NCBI GenBank assembly: GCA_021740645.1
Contig: JAIOZL010000005.1
Span: 1-64,000 of the forward strand
Length of the DNA: 64,000 nucleotides
Source: Bacteroidales bacterium
Lineage (GTDB): Bacteria > Bacteroidota > Bacteroidia > Bacteroidales > JAADJA01
Direction: 5' to 3'
Below, one piece after another: positions 46,501 to 54,695 of this stretch; positions within the stretch are counted from its first letter, which is position 1, and each line of letters opens with the position of its first letter. The position numbers were made by a program, and so were the translations under genes. Under the pieces are notes generated by a model that did not search any database, was not told the origin of the DNA, and saw nothing but the letters and a program-made list of their open reading frames with translations.

Positions 46501-47619
46501 ACGAACGGTATCTGTATTTTTCCCGTTAACTTCGTATAGCCGGTCACCAGAAAGCTGCTTAAATATACCTCTATCATCCGGATGTAAAAATTCAGTAAAA
46601 GGCGTTTTAATCAAATCATCCAGGCTATAATCCATGAGATCGAGAAGCTGTGAGTTGCTAAATTTTATGGTTTCATCCTGAAGGATAAAAATAGCTTCAC
46701 TGGTATTTTCTATGATAATCTTATAAGCTTGTTTGCTTTTAACAAGGTCTTTCTCAACAAATTTTTTGTCAGAAATATCTTTGAAATAGAATTTTACATA
46801 AACCGGGTTATCTTTTCGTTGAACAGTTCTGGCAAAAACTTCACTCCACAGGGTCTGATTTGATGAGTTTTGCCATTTAAGTTCTATACTTTGTGGGTTT
46901 TCACCTGTTTTTGTTAGGTCAAAGAGTCGTTGTATGGATATATGGTAGTTTTGAGGTAAAACCGGAAGCCTGTTAATTTTAAATCCAACAAAATCAGATT
47001 TCCCGTAACCAGAAAGATCCAGCAAAGCTTGATTCACAGAGGTGACCATCCCTTTGTGATTGATTATCAGGCTTGCTTCAAACTCTTCTTGCTGCGATTT
47101 CCGGTTTTTCTCTTTTTGTTTGTCTAATTGGTTTTTCAGTTCAACGTTTTGGGTGTTATTTTGAAAAAACCCCACTACGTTGGAAATTTTCGGATCGCTT
47201 CCTGGCAAAACTTTCAGGGTAAGTTTAAACCACAGTGTTTTTTCGGGAAAATGAATAGGGAGCGTATGGGAAGATTTATTTCCAGATTCATAAACATTCT
47301 GGATCCATTGAACAATATTTTTTGCAGTTTCTTTGTCATAGACCTCCTGGCATAACCTGCCCTTGAATTCAAATGGGTTAACACCGGCAACTTCTTTAAA
47401 ATGGGGGTCTGACCAAACTTCAATGTGCTTTCCTGAACTATTAAAGACAGCGATGAATGAATCTTCCAGGGAATCCAGTATACGATCATAAAACTGTACG
47501 GTTCCCAACAAAAACTTTTTGTCGGGTTTATCTTTATGATGCCCTGATCCCAAATGATTTAAGTCACTCTGAAGATCATTTTCTTCAAGATGCTTTTCAT
47601 TGTTCGTACTTAGCGACAT
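43549..47619 (-). CDS. Soluble multi-PAS/GAF hybrid histidine kinase with receiver domain
   Basis: The 1356-residue cytosolic protein has no predicted membrane helix. About six PAS domains are visible, e.g. those starting 'RILDSLEDSFIAVF', 'IIIENTSEAIFIL' and 'RIFESYQDVYFRT', and a GAF domain interrupts them. HisKA has phospho-acceptor His in 'SHEIRTPMNAI', HATPase has 'GTGLGLSIS', and the C-terminal receiver domain has the phospho-Asp in 'LVLMDIKMP' and Lys in 'LNKPI'. It probably senses several internal signals and relays phosphate internally; the downstream target is unknown. The start 'MSLSTNNEKH' at 47619 is chosen over 47676, whose 19 extra residues read through a structured non-coding region. 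Confidence 0.85.
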   Translation of the reverse strand: MSLSTNNEKHLEENDLQSDLNHLGSGHHKDKPDKKFLLGTVQFYDRILDSLEDSFIAVFNSSGKHIEVWSDPHFKEVAGVNPFEFKGRLCQEVYDKETAKNIVQWIQNVYESGNKSSHTLPIHFPEKTLWFKLTLKVLPGSDPKISNVVGFFQNNTQNVELKNQLDKQKEKNRKSQQEEFEASLIINHKGMVTSVNQALLDLSGYGKSDFVGFKINRLPVLPQNYHISIQRLFDLTKTGENPQSIELKWQNSSNQTLWSEVFARTVQRKDNPVYVKFYFKDISDKKFVEKDLVKSKQAYKIIIENTSEAIFILQDETIKFSNSQLLDLMDYSLDDLIKTPFTEFLHPDDRGIFKQLSGDRLYEVNGKNTDTVRLLKKDKSFKWLRAKSVYIEWESRPASLFYFVDITQEKINEEAINKVVAEYKLITDKAIDFATLTNDSEIFRFTGKRLIEIPSITAVLIISYDPETNTPKVEIIEGSADAIANLEAVIRNNNAEFPDKINHELIRNISYGKLIKYNDGLFDQGYNIFPKSTFNVIQKILHVSGIYLLGFTHGNTVFGTALIFTPENKKLEHSGVIETIARLASASLKRRETTLELKRREQNYRRIFESYQDVYFRTDMDGVILQVSPSIKSILGFEAKDVEGKMINYFFHDQAKIAAYTKELIRENILSDRDIKLVNKNKELVYASLSAVLVRDENSGPTGFEGFIRNISERKKAEELYQKSELKFRTLADFTYDWEYWLSPEGEVIYMSPSCQRISGYSADEFSNDPELLNQIVIDEDRPLPLLDKIRERLLNEKDNVITADLRIRTRENKIKWISHTIQLLNNEEDEFLGYRISNRDITEQKLADEELRNSEQRFRTLFIDNPDAVIVEDYHGNILSVNPAACALIQAGEAEILNQNITSFVPRDITNEISGQLSKWINGEIKNIRSYLQTKKGVKIPVEIHGNKINFSGNEALLFIIRDFTEVTEKERKLKESVEKAEESDMLKSAFLANVSHEIRTPMNAIIGFSEILTNPDLSQKERNEFIQYITQGSNTLMTLIEDIIDITKIEAGQLKIDFDECNVDDLLDELYATFIKMKNKTGKADVELRMKKPTVEKGFIISTDPHRIRQILSNLLGNALKFTNKGFIEFGFNLRGPDDIVFYVQDTGIGIPESKQELIFTRFGQVENANKKEHKGTGLGLSISKKLAELLGGKLSVTSKSGKGSTFYLTLPVNKEMQIQKELGKVPQNKPVTWENKLFLIAEDSILNYTFLEALFQKTKVKLLWAKNGREAVEICTENPDIDLVLMDIKMPILGGLEAIAEIKKFRSDLPIIVQTAYAMPEDRERSLAAGGDEHLNKPINPGELFSTISRFLK

Positions 47620-47858
47620 ATGTTGCCTGATTATACCATGCACCGAAATGCAATCCTGTGGCCCGCTGGGAACCACCGTTTTACCTTATTACCTTGACTC
47701 AATTTGAACTCCGGGAAGCAGCACAGCTGCAAGCGTAGATATTTTCAGGGTAAGGGAGTTTCAAACCTTTCCTCTATTCAACTAATTGGGCGCAAGTTAA
47801 AAAAAAATCCAGATAAAAAAAACTTTTAATATAAAAGTTGAAGCTAAGCGAATAAAGC
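47620..47858. other. GC-elevated structured intergenic region upstream of the hybrid kinase gene
   Basis: Bases 47641-47760 are 49 % G+C by hand count, against AT-rich flanks. Three nested or adjacent inverted repeats stand out: TGCA/TGCA (47639-47652), GTGG-CCC/GGG-CCAC (47658-47676) and GCAGC/GCTGC (47718-47730). The last lies inside TTTGAACTCC/GGAGTTTCAAA (47703-47712 with 47755-47765, one bulge). This looks like a folded RNA leader or small RNA, but no known riboswitch or SRP motif was recognised. Either strand could be the functional one. Confidence 0.4.
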
Positions 47859-48668
47859 TTATTTCATTTTAAGGAAAGATAGTTCATTATCTGTCAAAAA
47901 CCGCCATTTCCCTCTGGGTAGATCTTTCTTGGTTAACCCGGCAAATATTACCCTGTCGAGCTTAACCACCTTATATCCCACAGATTCAAAAATTCTCCTG
48001 ATTATCCTGTTTTTGCCCGAATGAATTTCTACCCCGACTTCCTTTTTATTTGCAGCATCTTTAACCCAGGCAATTTCATCTACTTTAACAAATCCATCTT
48101 CCAGGTTTATTCCATTTGCAATTTTCACCATATCAGTTTTCGCCAGGTTTTTATCAAGGGTAACATGGTATATTTTCGTGATTTTATGTTTCGGATGCGT
48201 TAACTTTTTAGCAAGTTCTCCATCATTAGTCAGGAGTAGAAGTCCCGTAGTGTTTTTGTCGAGCCTCCCGACAGGATAAATCCTCTCCTTGCAGGCATTT
48301 CTAACCAGGAACATCACTGTTCGTCTTTCAAAGGGATCATCAGTGGTAGTAATATAATCTTTGGGCTTATTTAAAAGCACATAATATTTTTTTTCAGTAT
48401 GAAGTGTTTGTCCATCATATTGCACTTTATCACTGGGGGATACCTTCGTGCCAAGGTCTTGAACTACCTTCCCATTTACTTTAATTACTCCCGTTTCAAT
48501 TAAGACATCAGCTTCTCTTCTGGAACATATTCCGGCATTAGCAATGTATTTATTTAAACGGATCAACTCATTTTCAGCGGATAAAGGTTTTGCTGCCGGG
48601 TTTCCTCTGGTGGTTTCCTTTTTTACCGGTTTGTATCTTTTTTTAACGGGCTTTTTATCGTATTTCAT
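47859..48668 (-). CDS. 16S/23S rRNA pseudouridine synthase (RsuA/RluB family)
   Basis: The 269-residue protein starts with a basic extension (KPVKK repeats), then an S4 RNA-binding domain (about 33-90, 'RLNKYIANAGICSRREAD'). The catalytic domain follows with 'GRLDKNTTGLLLLTND' and nucleophile Asp137. It converts a specific uridine of rRNA to pseudouridine during ribosome assembly; whether it is RluB-, RluE-, RluF- or RsuA-like cannot be told. A minus-strand -7 box at 48693-48700 is the likely promoter. Confidence 0.88.
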   Translation of the reverse strand: MKYDKKPVKKRYKPVKKETTRGNPAAKPLSAENELIRLNKYIANAGICSRREADVLIETGVIKVNGKVVQDLGTKVSPSDKVQYDGQTLHTEKKYYVLLNKPKDYITTTDDPFERRTVMFLVRNACKERIYPVGRLDKNTTGLLLLTNDGELAKKLTHPKHKITKIYHVTLDKNLAKTDMVKIANGINLEDGFVKVDEIAWVKDAANKKEVGVEIHSGKNRIIRRIFESVGYKVVKLDRVIFAGLTKKDLPRGKWRFLTDNELSFLKMK

Positions 48669-48692
48669 CTGGTATCAAGATTATGCAGGATG

Positions 48693-48700
48693 CAAAGTTA
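48693..48700 (-). promoter_or_regulatory. -7 box for the pseudouridine synthase gene
   Basis: The minus strand reads TAACTTTG (TAnnTTTG), 24 bases before the ATG at 48668. No -33 element is clear. Confidence 0.35.
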
Positions 48701-48805
48701 CAACTAAAATAAAGCTACTTTTTATTTTATTTGAATTTGCAAAAGATGACTTTTTGTTAATAATTAGTAAAATTGATTCGCTTAATGAAAAAAAGTAGTT
48801 GTATA

Positions 48806-48837
48806 TTTGGATTTGTTTTTAATTGAAGTTATATTTG
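48806..48837 (+). promoter_or_regulatory. Bacteroidota promoter driving the first two mini-protein genes
   Basis: TTTG (48806-48809) is followed by 20 bases and TATATTTG (48830-48837), an exact match to the consensus spacing. A second TATATTTG is at 48802-48809, overlapping the -33. The leader to the ATG at 48894 would be about 50 bases. Confidence 0.65.
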
Positions 48838-48893
48838 TCGCTTCAATACGGCCAATCAAACTGTAGATTAAGGAATAGAAAATTCAAAATAAT

Positions 48894-49109
48894 ATGAAGA
48901 AAAATATACTTGTTGCCCTTTTCTTGTTGGTTTTTCTCGTAAGCCCAATAGTTTTACCTGAGCTATTTGCTGATGCACCACCTGATCCGGGAGGAGACCC
49001 AACCGGGGGAAATCCTGTAGGCGGAGGTTCACCAATAGGAGGTGGATTAATATTAATGTTAAGCTTCGGAATTGCATATGCAACCAGAAAGTTGTTCAAA
49101 AACAAATAA
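48894..49109 (+). CDS. Mini-protein 1: secreted Gly/Pro-rich peptide with C-terminal sorting-like signal (G-type)
   Basis: The 71-residue product has a signal peptide (1-26, ending LFA), a short 'DAPPDPGGDPTGGNPVGGGSPIGGG' spacer, one membrane helix (about 51-64) and a basic tail (RKLFKNK). The core of 27 codons is identical in amino acids to the copy at 59905 but differs at 14 synonymous codons, strong evidence of selection on the peptide. The order motif–helix–basic tail resembles PEP-CTERM/exosortase-type signals, and 'GxxPxxGG' resembles, from memory, PID-CTERM-type motifs. It stands 2 bases ahead of mini-protein 2 and shares its promoter. Function unknown. Confidence 0.78.
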   Translation: MKKNILVALFLLVFLVSPIVLPELFADAPPDPGGDPTGGNPVGGGSPIGGGLILMLSFGIAYATRKLFKNK

Positions 49110-49111
49110 AA

Positions 49112-49333
49112 ATGAAGAAATTTATAAAGGTATCAACACTTGTCATTGGCTTAAGTATTTTTCCCCTGATAATGTTTGCTCAAAATCCTCCCCATCCTAA
49201 TGGAGGAAGTGGACCTACCGGTGGAAATACCCCTGTTGGTGGCGGAGCTCCCCTTGACGGAGGATTACTTACTTTAGTCGTTTTGGGTTCAGCTTATGCC
49301 TTAAAAAATACGATTCGCTTCAAAGCGGAATAA
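49112..49333 (+). CDS. Mini-protein 2: secreted Gly/Pro-rich peptide with C-terminal sorting-like signal (D-type)
   Basis: The 73-residue product follows mini-protein 1 after 2 bases. Signal peptide 1-23 (ending FAQ), spacer starting 'NPPHPNGGSGPTGG', motif 'GGGAPLDGG', membrane helix (about 50-64) and basic tail. It is a close homologue of the protein at 54321: the 29-codon core differs by one residue (Leu/Ile) but at 15 synonymous codons. It is thus a different subtype from mini-protein 1 (Asp where that has Gly). Likely exported and cut or anchored at its C-terminus. Function unknown. Confidence 0.78.
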   Translation: MKKFIKVSTLVIGLSIFPLIMFAQNPPHPNGGSGPTGGNTPVGGGAPLDGGLLTLVVLGSAYALKNTIRFKAE

Positions 49334-49358
49334 TTTTTTAATATTTCAAAAAAATAAA

Positions 49359-49398
49359 TTGCTTTGCATACCCAAGTGGTAAGTGAAGCATTTTTTTT
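49359..49398 (+). terminator. Possible terminator after mini-protein 2
   Basis: An imperfect hairpin (GCTTTGCATACC paired with GGTAAGTGAAGC, several mismatches) is followed by eight T immediately before the RNase H ATG. Confidence 0.35.
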
Positions 49399-50037
49399 AT
49401 GAAGAAGAAAGAAAAAAAATACTACGTGGTTTGGAAAGGTAAGGTTCCTGGATTCTATGAAACCTGGGAGGAATGCAAACTACAAATTGAAGGATTTCCC
49501 GAGGCGGTATACAAAGCTTTTAAAAATAAAGAGCTGGCCTTAAAAGCCAGCAAAGATGGGTGGGAATATTATATTGGTTTTGATGAACGAAAACTCAACT
49601 TTTCAGAGGAAGATCGCAAGCGTATTGGTGACCCGATTGTAGAGAGTCTTTCGGTAGATGCTGCCTGTAAAGGAAACCCGGGAATAATGGAATACCGGGG
49701 AGTACATACGGGCTCAGGACGGGAGAAATTCAGGCAGGGGCCTTACCCGGATGCTACAGTTAATATTGGCGAATTCCTGGCCCTGGTCCATGGCCTAGCC
49801 TACCTGAAACAAAAAGGAAGCAAAGTCCCAATCTATTCCGACTCAAGGACCGCTATGAGTTGGGTAAGGAATAAAAAAGTAAAAACGAAACTTCAACGAA
49901 GCCCTAAAAACCAAAAATTGTTTCAACTCGTGGAACGTGCTTTATTCTGGCTTGAAAATAATACATGGGAAAATAAGGTAATTAAATGGGAGACCGATTA
50001 CTGGGGTGAAATACCGGCTGACTTTGGCAGGAAGTAA
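49399..50037 (+). CDS. rnhA: RNase H with N-terminal viroplasmin-like RNA/DNA-hybrid-binding domain
   Basis: The 212-residue enzyme degrades RNA in RNA-DNA hybrids. The N-terminal 50 residues ('YYVVWKGKVPGFYETWEECK') match the viroplasmin/hybrid-binding domain of Bacteroidota and eukaryotic RNase H1. The catalytic carboxylates are recognisable: Asp in 'DAACKGNPG', Glu in 'NIGEFLALVHGL', Asp in 'IYSDSRTAMSW', and a final Asp in 'EIPADFGRK'. It sits between the mini-protein pair and a T9SS giant gene but is a housekeeping function; the placement may be incidental. Confidence 0.88.
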   Translation: MKKKEKKYYVVWKGKVPGFYETWEECKLQIEGFPEAVYKAFKNKELALKASKDGWEYYIGFDERKLNFSEEDRKRIGDPIVESLSVDAACKGNPGIMEYRGVHTGSGREKFRQGPYPDATVNIGEFLALVHGLAYLKQKGSKVPIYSDSRTAMSWVRNKKVKTKLQRSPKNQKLFQLVERALFWLENNTWENKVIKWETDYWGEIPADFGRK

Positions 50038-50087
50038 AAAGTTACCAATTTTTAACCATTATAAATTATTCCTTTTATTTTTTTATT

Positions 50088-50095
50088 TATATTTG
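50088..50095 (+). promoter_or_regulatory. -7 box upstream of the 1364-residue T9SS gene
   Basis: TATATTTG, 104 bases before the ATG at 50200. No clear -33 element. Confidence 0.35.
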
Positions 50096-50199
50096 TTTGC
50101 CCTATTTCATCGAGGTTGTTTTGTAGAGAAATAGGGTAATAAACAATCCGATTCATTGTAAAGAACCAACTAAAATATGTACAATAAAAATTAAATGTT

Positions 50200-53100
50200 A
50201 TGAGAAAGATTACTTTTCTTTTATTAATGACTTACCTTATGGTAGCTTTACCAGGGTGGTCACAGCTCTTCATTACAGAGCTAGCTGATCCCAACAATAT
50301 CGATCAAGCCCGTTTTGTTGAGATTTATAACGCAGGTCCTTCGGCTGTTGATTTAAGTGCAGGTTATGATTTACAAAGATGGACCAATAATAATACGTTA
50401 CCACAAGCACCGGTTGAATTAACTGGAACGATTGCGGCAGGCGGATTTTACATTGTTTGTAACAATGCTGGAACATTTTTAAGTACTTACGGATTTGCAG
50501 CTGATCAAAATATGGGAATCGGTGGACCAGCAGACAGTAACGGTGATGACCAAATTGCTTTGAGAGATCCATCAGATGCAATTATTGATATGTTCGGTGT
50601 GCCTGGCGAGGACGGTTCAGGAACAAACCATGAATTTGAAGATGGTAGAGCTGAAAGGAAAGCAACAGTAACCACTGGTAATGCGACTTATACCTTTGCT
50701 GAATGGAATATTTGGAACGATACAGGTGCTGCAGGTACTACTAACGATCCTCAGGATGCACCAGGCGATTTTGATCCAGGTTCATGGATTGGCGCAACTG
50801 GCGGGCCAGCCCTGGCTGTATCACCTAACTCATTGGCAGGTTTTTCATATGTTGAAACTGCAGGTGGTCCCTCTGCATCTCAATCATTTACGGTTGAGGG
50901 TGTTGATTTAACAGCAGATATAACAGTTACTCCTACGACAAATTATGAAATATCGCTTGATGATATTACATACCAATTAACTGCAATAACGCTCACTCAA
51001 TCAGGAGGTTCCGTTGCAACTACTACAGTATATACTCGTCTTAAGGCTGGTTTACCAGGTGGCGATTACAATGAAAATATTACATGTTCTTCTGCTGGAG
51101 CAGATGACAAATTGGTAGCATGCTCTGGTACAGTAGAAGCTCCGGCAACAACCACACTACCCTACAGCGAACCCTTTGATACCAACCTGGGTGATTGCTA
51201 CACTTACAGTGTTTCAGGTGCTACTGAAGTATGGAGCTGGGGCGAATATGGTGGAAATGGTTATGCTGAGATTAATGGATACAATACAGGAGATACTGAA
51301 ACCGACTGGTTAATCTTACCGGGAGTTGACATGGATGCATATGCTAATGAGTATTTAACTTTCGATATGTGGTGGCAATTTGGAATTGATGATGCCAGCA
51401 ATTACCTGAAACTATATTACTCAGCTGATTACCCTGGCATTGGAGATCCAACCACATACACCTGGACAGAAATTACTTTCACTTTAGGAGCATCAACAAC
51501 CTGGACAAACTCAGGCTTGCTTGATATATCGGGTATAACTGGAACCAATGTATATTTCGGATTCAAATACAATTATGAACCAGTAAATTACAGATGGTGG
51601 CAGTTGGACAATATCTCACTGTTTGAAGCAGCTAACATTGATGTAACCTTCCAGGTAAATATGGAAGAGCAAACTGTGGGTGGAAATGTTTACCTGGCTG
51701 GTGAATTTAATGGATGGAACTCAACCGCTGATCAAATGACTGATGGCAATTTGGATAATATTTATGAAGTTACGCTTACTTTATTGGAAGGTGTAAATTA
51801 TGAATATAAATTCGTCAATGGTGGTTCATGGGAAAATGTTCCAAATGAATGTGCTCAGAATGGAAACAGATTCGTTGATGTTGGTTCTACTAATTTTACC
51901 ATTGATCCCGTTTGCTTTGGATCATGCCAGAATTGTGGAATTCCCGAATGGAACATCACATTCAGGGTTGACATGAAAAATGAAACTGTTGGTGGAGATG
52001 TTTACATTGCTGGTGATTTCAATAGCTGGTCAGATGGATTAATGACAAATACTTCAGGCACTATTTACGAAGCTACTATTTTATTAGAAGAAGGTGCTAC
52101 CTATGAATACAAATTCAAAAATGGTGCAGGTGGCTGGGAAAACTTCTCCGGTTCATGTACTGTTGGAGGAGGATTTGGAAACAGGTACGTTGTTACTCCT
52201 GCCAATGATGCCACACTGGATATTGTTTGCTTCAACTCTTGTGAAGCCTGCCCCGTTGCCGATTTTGTAATGATAAACGAAGTAGATGCAGACCAGGTAG
52301 GTACTGACGCAAATGAATTCATTGAACTTTATGATGGGGGTGTTGGAAATACTGACCTTTCAGGATTAGTTGTTGTCCTGTTTAACGGCAGCGATGACGC
52401 ATCCTATGACGCCTTTGACCTGGATGGTCAATCAACTGATGCCAATGGATATTTTGTAATTGGAAGCGGCACTGTGCCCAATGTTGACTTGGTGGTTGGT
52501 GTTGATAATATTATTCAAAACGGTGCAGATGCCGTTGCTTTGTTTATTGGAAATGACACCGACTTTCCAAATGATACTCCTGTAACAGACGTTAACCTCA
52601 TCGATGCTCTTGTATATGATACTGGAGATAGTGATGATCCTGGTTTGCTACCATTATTAAATGCTGGTCAACCTCAAATTGATGAACAAGGCAGAGGAGA
52701 TGGTGAAGCACATTCAAACCAAAGAATTCCAAACGGAACCGGTGGTATGAGAAATACTGGTAGTTATGACCAGTCACCTCCGACTCCGGGAGAAGAAAAT
52801 ATCGGAATCTTTACCGATTGGACAGGTAATTCTGATGATGCCTGGGATAACGATGACAACTGGACAAACTTCATGCCTGGTTCGTCAACTAATGCATTAA
52901 TCCCGGCAAGCGCAACTACCTTCCCGATGATTTATATTGAAGGAGCAGAATGTAATGACCTTACCATTGAAAGCGGTGCTTCATTAGATATCTACGCTTC
53001 ACTAACTGTTTATAATACTTTTACAAATGCTGGAACCCTAAATATCTTGTCAGATGAATTTTGGACCGGTTCATTAATTGAGTATAACGGAGTAAGTGCA

Positions 53101-54294
53101 AATGTCGATCGTTATTTTACAGGTGATCCAAGTGCTTCACAGGACTGGCATCTTATCTCGCCTCCAATTTCTAATGCCCAGGCCGGTGTTTTCACAGGTA
53201 TGTACCTGCAAAGTTTCAACCCTACAAATTATGAATACACCTGGATTACTGACGAGTTAACTCCCCTCAATGTCATGGAAGGTTATGGAATATATTCAAC
53301 ACTAAGTGTTGATAATACTGTTACTTTCAGCGGTACTCTGAATTCGGGTATTCAATCTGCTGCTATTTCAACCGGTTTCGATTCATACAACTGGAACTTG
53401 TTCGGTAATCCGTATCCATCAGCAATCGATTGGGAAACCGTGACCATTCCTGCCAACATGACCAGTGAGGTTCACTATATTGAAGCCTCTTCAGGGAATG
53501 ATTTGTCCTATGTTAAAGGAGTAGGTGGTACAGGTTCTCAATACATTCCACCGATGCAGGGTTTCTTTGTAAGTGCTACAGGAGCAGATGTACTGCAGTT
53601 TGATGATGCTGTGAGAACACATAACGGAGCTGGTATATTCTTTAAGAATGATAATCCTCAATTATTGGTCATTGAAGCTGCAGGCGAGAACTTCAGCGAC
53701 AAAACATGGATCCACTTTAATGATGTAGCAGGTGTTGAACATGACGGACAGTTCGACGCTTACAAAAGAATTTCTCAGTCAAATCCTGAATTGCCCCAGA
53801 TATTCTCCTATACACCACAGGGAGTAAAACTTGGGATAAATGGATTGCCACAGGCAGATATGGTTCCGGTTGGTTTTACTGCGCTTGAGGCTGGTGAATT
53901 TACGATTTCAGCTTTGGAAACCGGAGACTTTTCAGACGTAATTCTTGAGGATATTTTACTCGGAACGCAGACTGACTTGCTTAACAAATCTTACACATTT
54001 AGCTATGAGCCGGGTAGTGCGGAAAACAGGTTTATTGTCCACTTTGCACCACTGAATGTTACTGAAAATGCAAAGGCTCTCTATACTATATTTGCATCTG
54101 ATGATGAAATCCGAGTTTTAGTTCCAGCAAACACGACAGGTGAAATCATGGTTTACAACCTAATGGGACAAGAACTTATTTCAACTTCCATTACTGGTAC
54201 TCGTAATATCATTAAGATGAATGAAACAGGAAATTACCTGGTTAGAGTTATAGGAAATGACGGTGCTTGTACTGGTAAAGTTTTTATTAAATAA
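50200..54294 (+). CDS. T9SS cargo with lamin-tail, anchor-J and CBM-like domains
   Basis: The 1364-residue protein has a signal peptide (1-21) and a lamin-tail (LTD) domain (22-195, 'FITELADPNN…RFVEIYN'). An Ig-like domain (203-312) precedes a choice-of-anchor-J domain (318-478). Two CBM48/glycogen-binding-like domains follow (480-578 and 583-684), each with 'VYxAGxFNxW'. A second LTD (686-865), a 'WTGNS…W…NW' beta region and a T9SS type-A sorting domain (about 1290-1364) end the protein. No catalytic motif was found. The starch-binding-like modules hint at alpha-glucan contact, an inference. It is followed after 26 bases by mini-protein 3, a probable operon. Confidence 0.83.
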   Translation: MRKITFLLLMTYLMVALPGWSQLFITELADPNNIDQARFVEIYNAGPSAVDLSAGYDLQRWTNNNTLPQAPVELTGTIAAGGFYIVCNNAGTFLSTYGFAADQNMGIGGPADSNGDDQIALRDPSDAIIDMFGVPGEDGSGTNHEFEDGRAERKATVTTGNATYTFAEWNIWNDTGAAGTTNDPQDAPGDFDPGSWIGATGGPALAVSPNSLAGFSYVETAGGPSASQSFTVEGVDLTADITVTPTTNYEISLDDITYQLTAITLTQSGGSVATTTVYTRLKAGLPGGDYNENITCSSAGADDKLVACSGTVEAPATTTLPYSEPFDTNLGDCYTYSVSGATEVWSWGEYGGNGYAEINGYNTGDTETDWLILPGVDMDAYANEYLTFDMWWQFGIDDASNYLKLYYSADYPGIGDPTTYTWTEITFTLGASTTWTNSGLLDISGITGTNVYFGFKYNYEPVNYRWWQLDNISLFEAANIDVTFQVNMEEQTVGGNVYLAGEFNGWNSTADQMTDGNLDNIYEVTLTLLEGVNYEYKFVNGGSWENVPNECAQNGNRFVDVGSTNFTIDPVCFGSCQNCGIPEWNITFRVDMKNETVGGDVYIAGDFNSWSDGLMTNTSGTIYEATILLEEGATYEYKFKNGAGGWENFSGSCTVGGGFGNRYVVTPANDATLDIVCFNSCEACPVADFVMINEVDADQVGTDANEFIELYDGGVGNTDLSGLVVVLFNGSDDASYDAFDLDGQSTDANGYFVIGSGTVPNVDLVVGVDNIIQNGADAVALFIGNDTDFPNDTPVTDVNLIDALVYDTGDSDDPGLLPLLNAGQPQIDEQGRGDGEAHSNQRIPNGTGGMRNTGSYDQSPPTPGEENIGIFTDWTGNSDDAWDNDDNWTNFMPGSSTNALIPASATTFPMIYIEGAECNDLTIESGASLDIYASLTVYNTFTNAGTLNILSDEFWTGSLIEYNGVSANVDRYFTGDPSASQDWHLISPPISNAQAGVFTGMYLQSFNPTNYEYTWITDELTPLNVMEGYGIYSTLSVDNTVTFSGTLNSGIQSAAISTGFDSYNWNLFGNPYPSAIDWETVTIPANMTSEVHYIEASSGNDLSYVKGVGGTGSQYIPPMQGFFVSATGADVLQFDDAVRTHNGAGIFFKNDNPQLLVIEAAGENFSDKTWIHFNDVAGVEHDGQFDAYKRISQSNPELPQIFSYTPQGVKLGINGLPQADMVPVGFTALEAGEFTISALETGDFSDVILEDILLGTQTDLLNKSYTFSYEPGSAENRFIVHFAPLNVTENAKALYTIFASDDEIRVLVPANTTGEIMVYNLMGQELISTSITGTRNIIKMNETGNYLVRVIGNDGACTGKVFIK

Positions 54295-54320
54295 TTATTA
54301 ATTTGTAAAATTGAACAACA

Positions 54321-54545
54321 ATGAAAAAAACAATAAGAACATTCATCATAGCTGCAATTCTGATTATTTCACCACTGCTGATATTAGCTCAAAATCCCCC
54401 GCATCCAAATGGTGGTAGCGGACCAACCGGAGGAAATACGCCTGTAGGTGGCGGGGCTCCTATTGATGGGGGTATAGTTTTACTAATGGTACTTGGTTCC
54501 GCCTATGGTGCAAAAAAAACTTTTAATTTCCGTAAAGAGAAATAA
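54321..54545 (+). CDS. Mini-protein 3: secreted Gly/Pro-rich peptide with 'APIDGG' sorting-like signal (D-type)
   Basis: The 74-residue product has a signal peptide (1-23, ending LAQ), a spacer starting 'NPPHPNGGSGPTGG', the motif 'GGGAPIDGG', a membrane helix (about 50-65) and a basic tail (KK…FRKEK). It lies 26 bases behind the T9SS giant at 50200 and before a strong terminator, so the two form an operon. The core is almost identical to mini-protein 2. 'PID' plus helix plus basic residues is the pattern I recall as a PID-CTERM sorting motif in Bacteroidota; unverified here. Confidence 0.8.
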   Translation: MKKTIRTFIIAAILIISPLLILAQNPPHPNGGSGPTGGNTPVGGGAPIDGGIVLLMVLGSAYGAKKTFNFRKEK

Positions 54546-54562
54546 TCGTTGAGAAACTACAG

Positions 54563-54592
54563 AAAACCCTGTATACTTTACAGGGTTTTTTT
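54563..54592 (+). terminator. Strong terminator after mini-protein 3
   Basis: An 11-bp perfect stem (54563-54573 with 54579-54589, loop TACTT) runs into a seven-T tract, 17 bases past the stop. Confidence 0.9.
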
Positions 54593-54648
54593 ATCTCTTT
54601 ATGCTAAGTTTGTTAACATTTAATAAAAACTTAAACAGTTTACAGGAA

Positions 54649-54676
54649 TTGTAAATTAGAACTATAACTACATTTG
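54649..54676 (+). promoter_or_regulatory. Promoter for the EndoI-type nuclease operon
   Basis: TTG (54649-54651), 17 bases, then TACATTTG (54669-54676). Spacing is slightly short. It lies 19 bases before the ATG at 54696. Confidence 0.45.
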
Positions 54677-54695
54677 CTCTCCATTTCTTCATCTA

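Noticed and set aside
47620-47676. 19-residue N-terminal extension of the hybrid kinase
   Set aside because: It reads through a structured GC-rich non-coding region and adds no domain; 'MSLSTNNEKH' at 47619 is a more natural start.
47639-47765. SRP RNA, riboswitch or RNase P RNA
   Set aside because: The SRP GGAA-type tip, the TPP, cobalamin, SAM and c-di-GMP cores and the RNase P P4 signature were not found, so only 'structured region' is claimed.
48544-48798. 84-residue open frame on the plus strand
   Set aside because: Its first half is antisense to the pseudouridine synthase start and the rest is AT-rich promoter DNA.
48960-49290. Repeated Gly/Pro codons as a CRISPR or minisatellite
   Set aside because: The repetition is in protein sequence with varied synonymous codons; there are no fixed DNA repeats with spacers.
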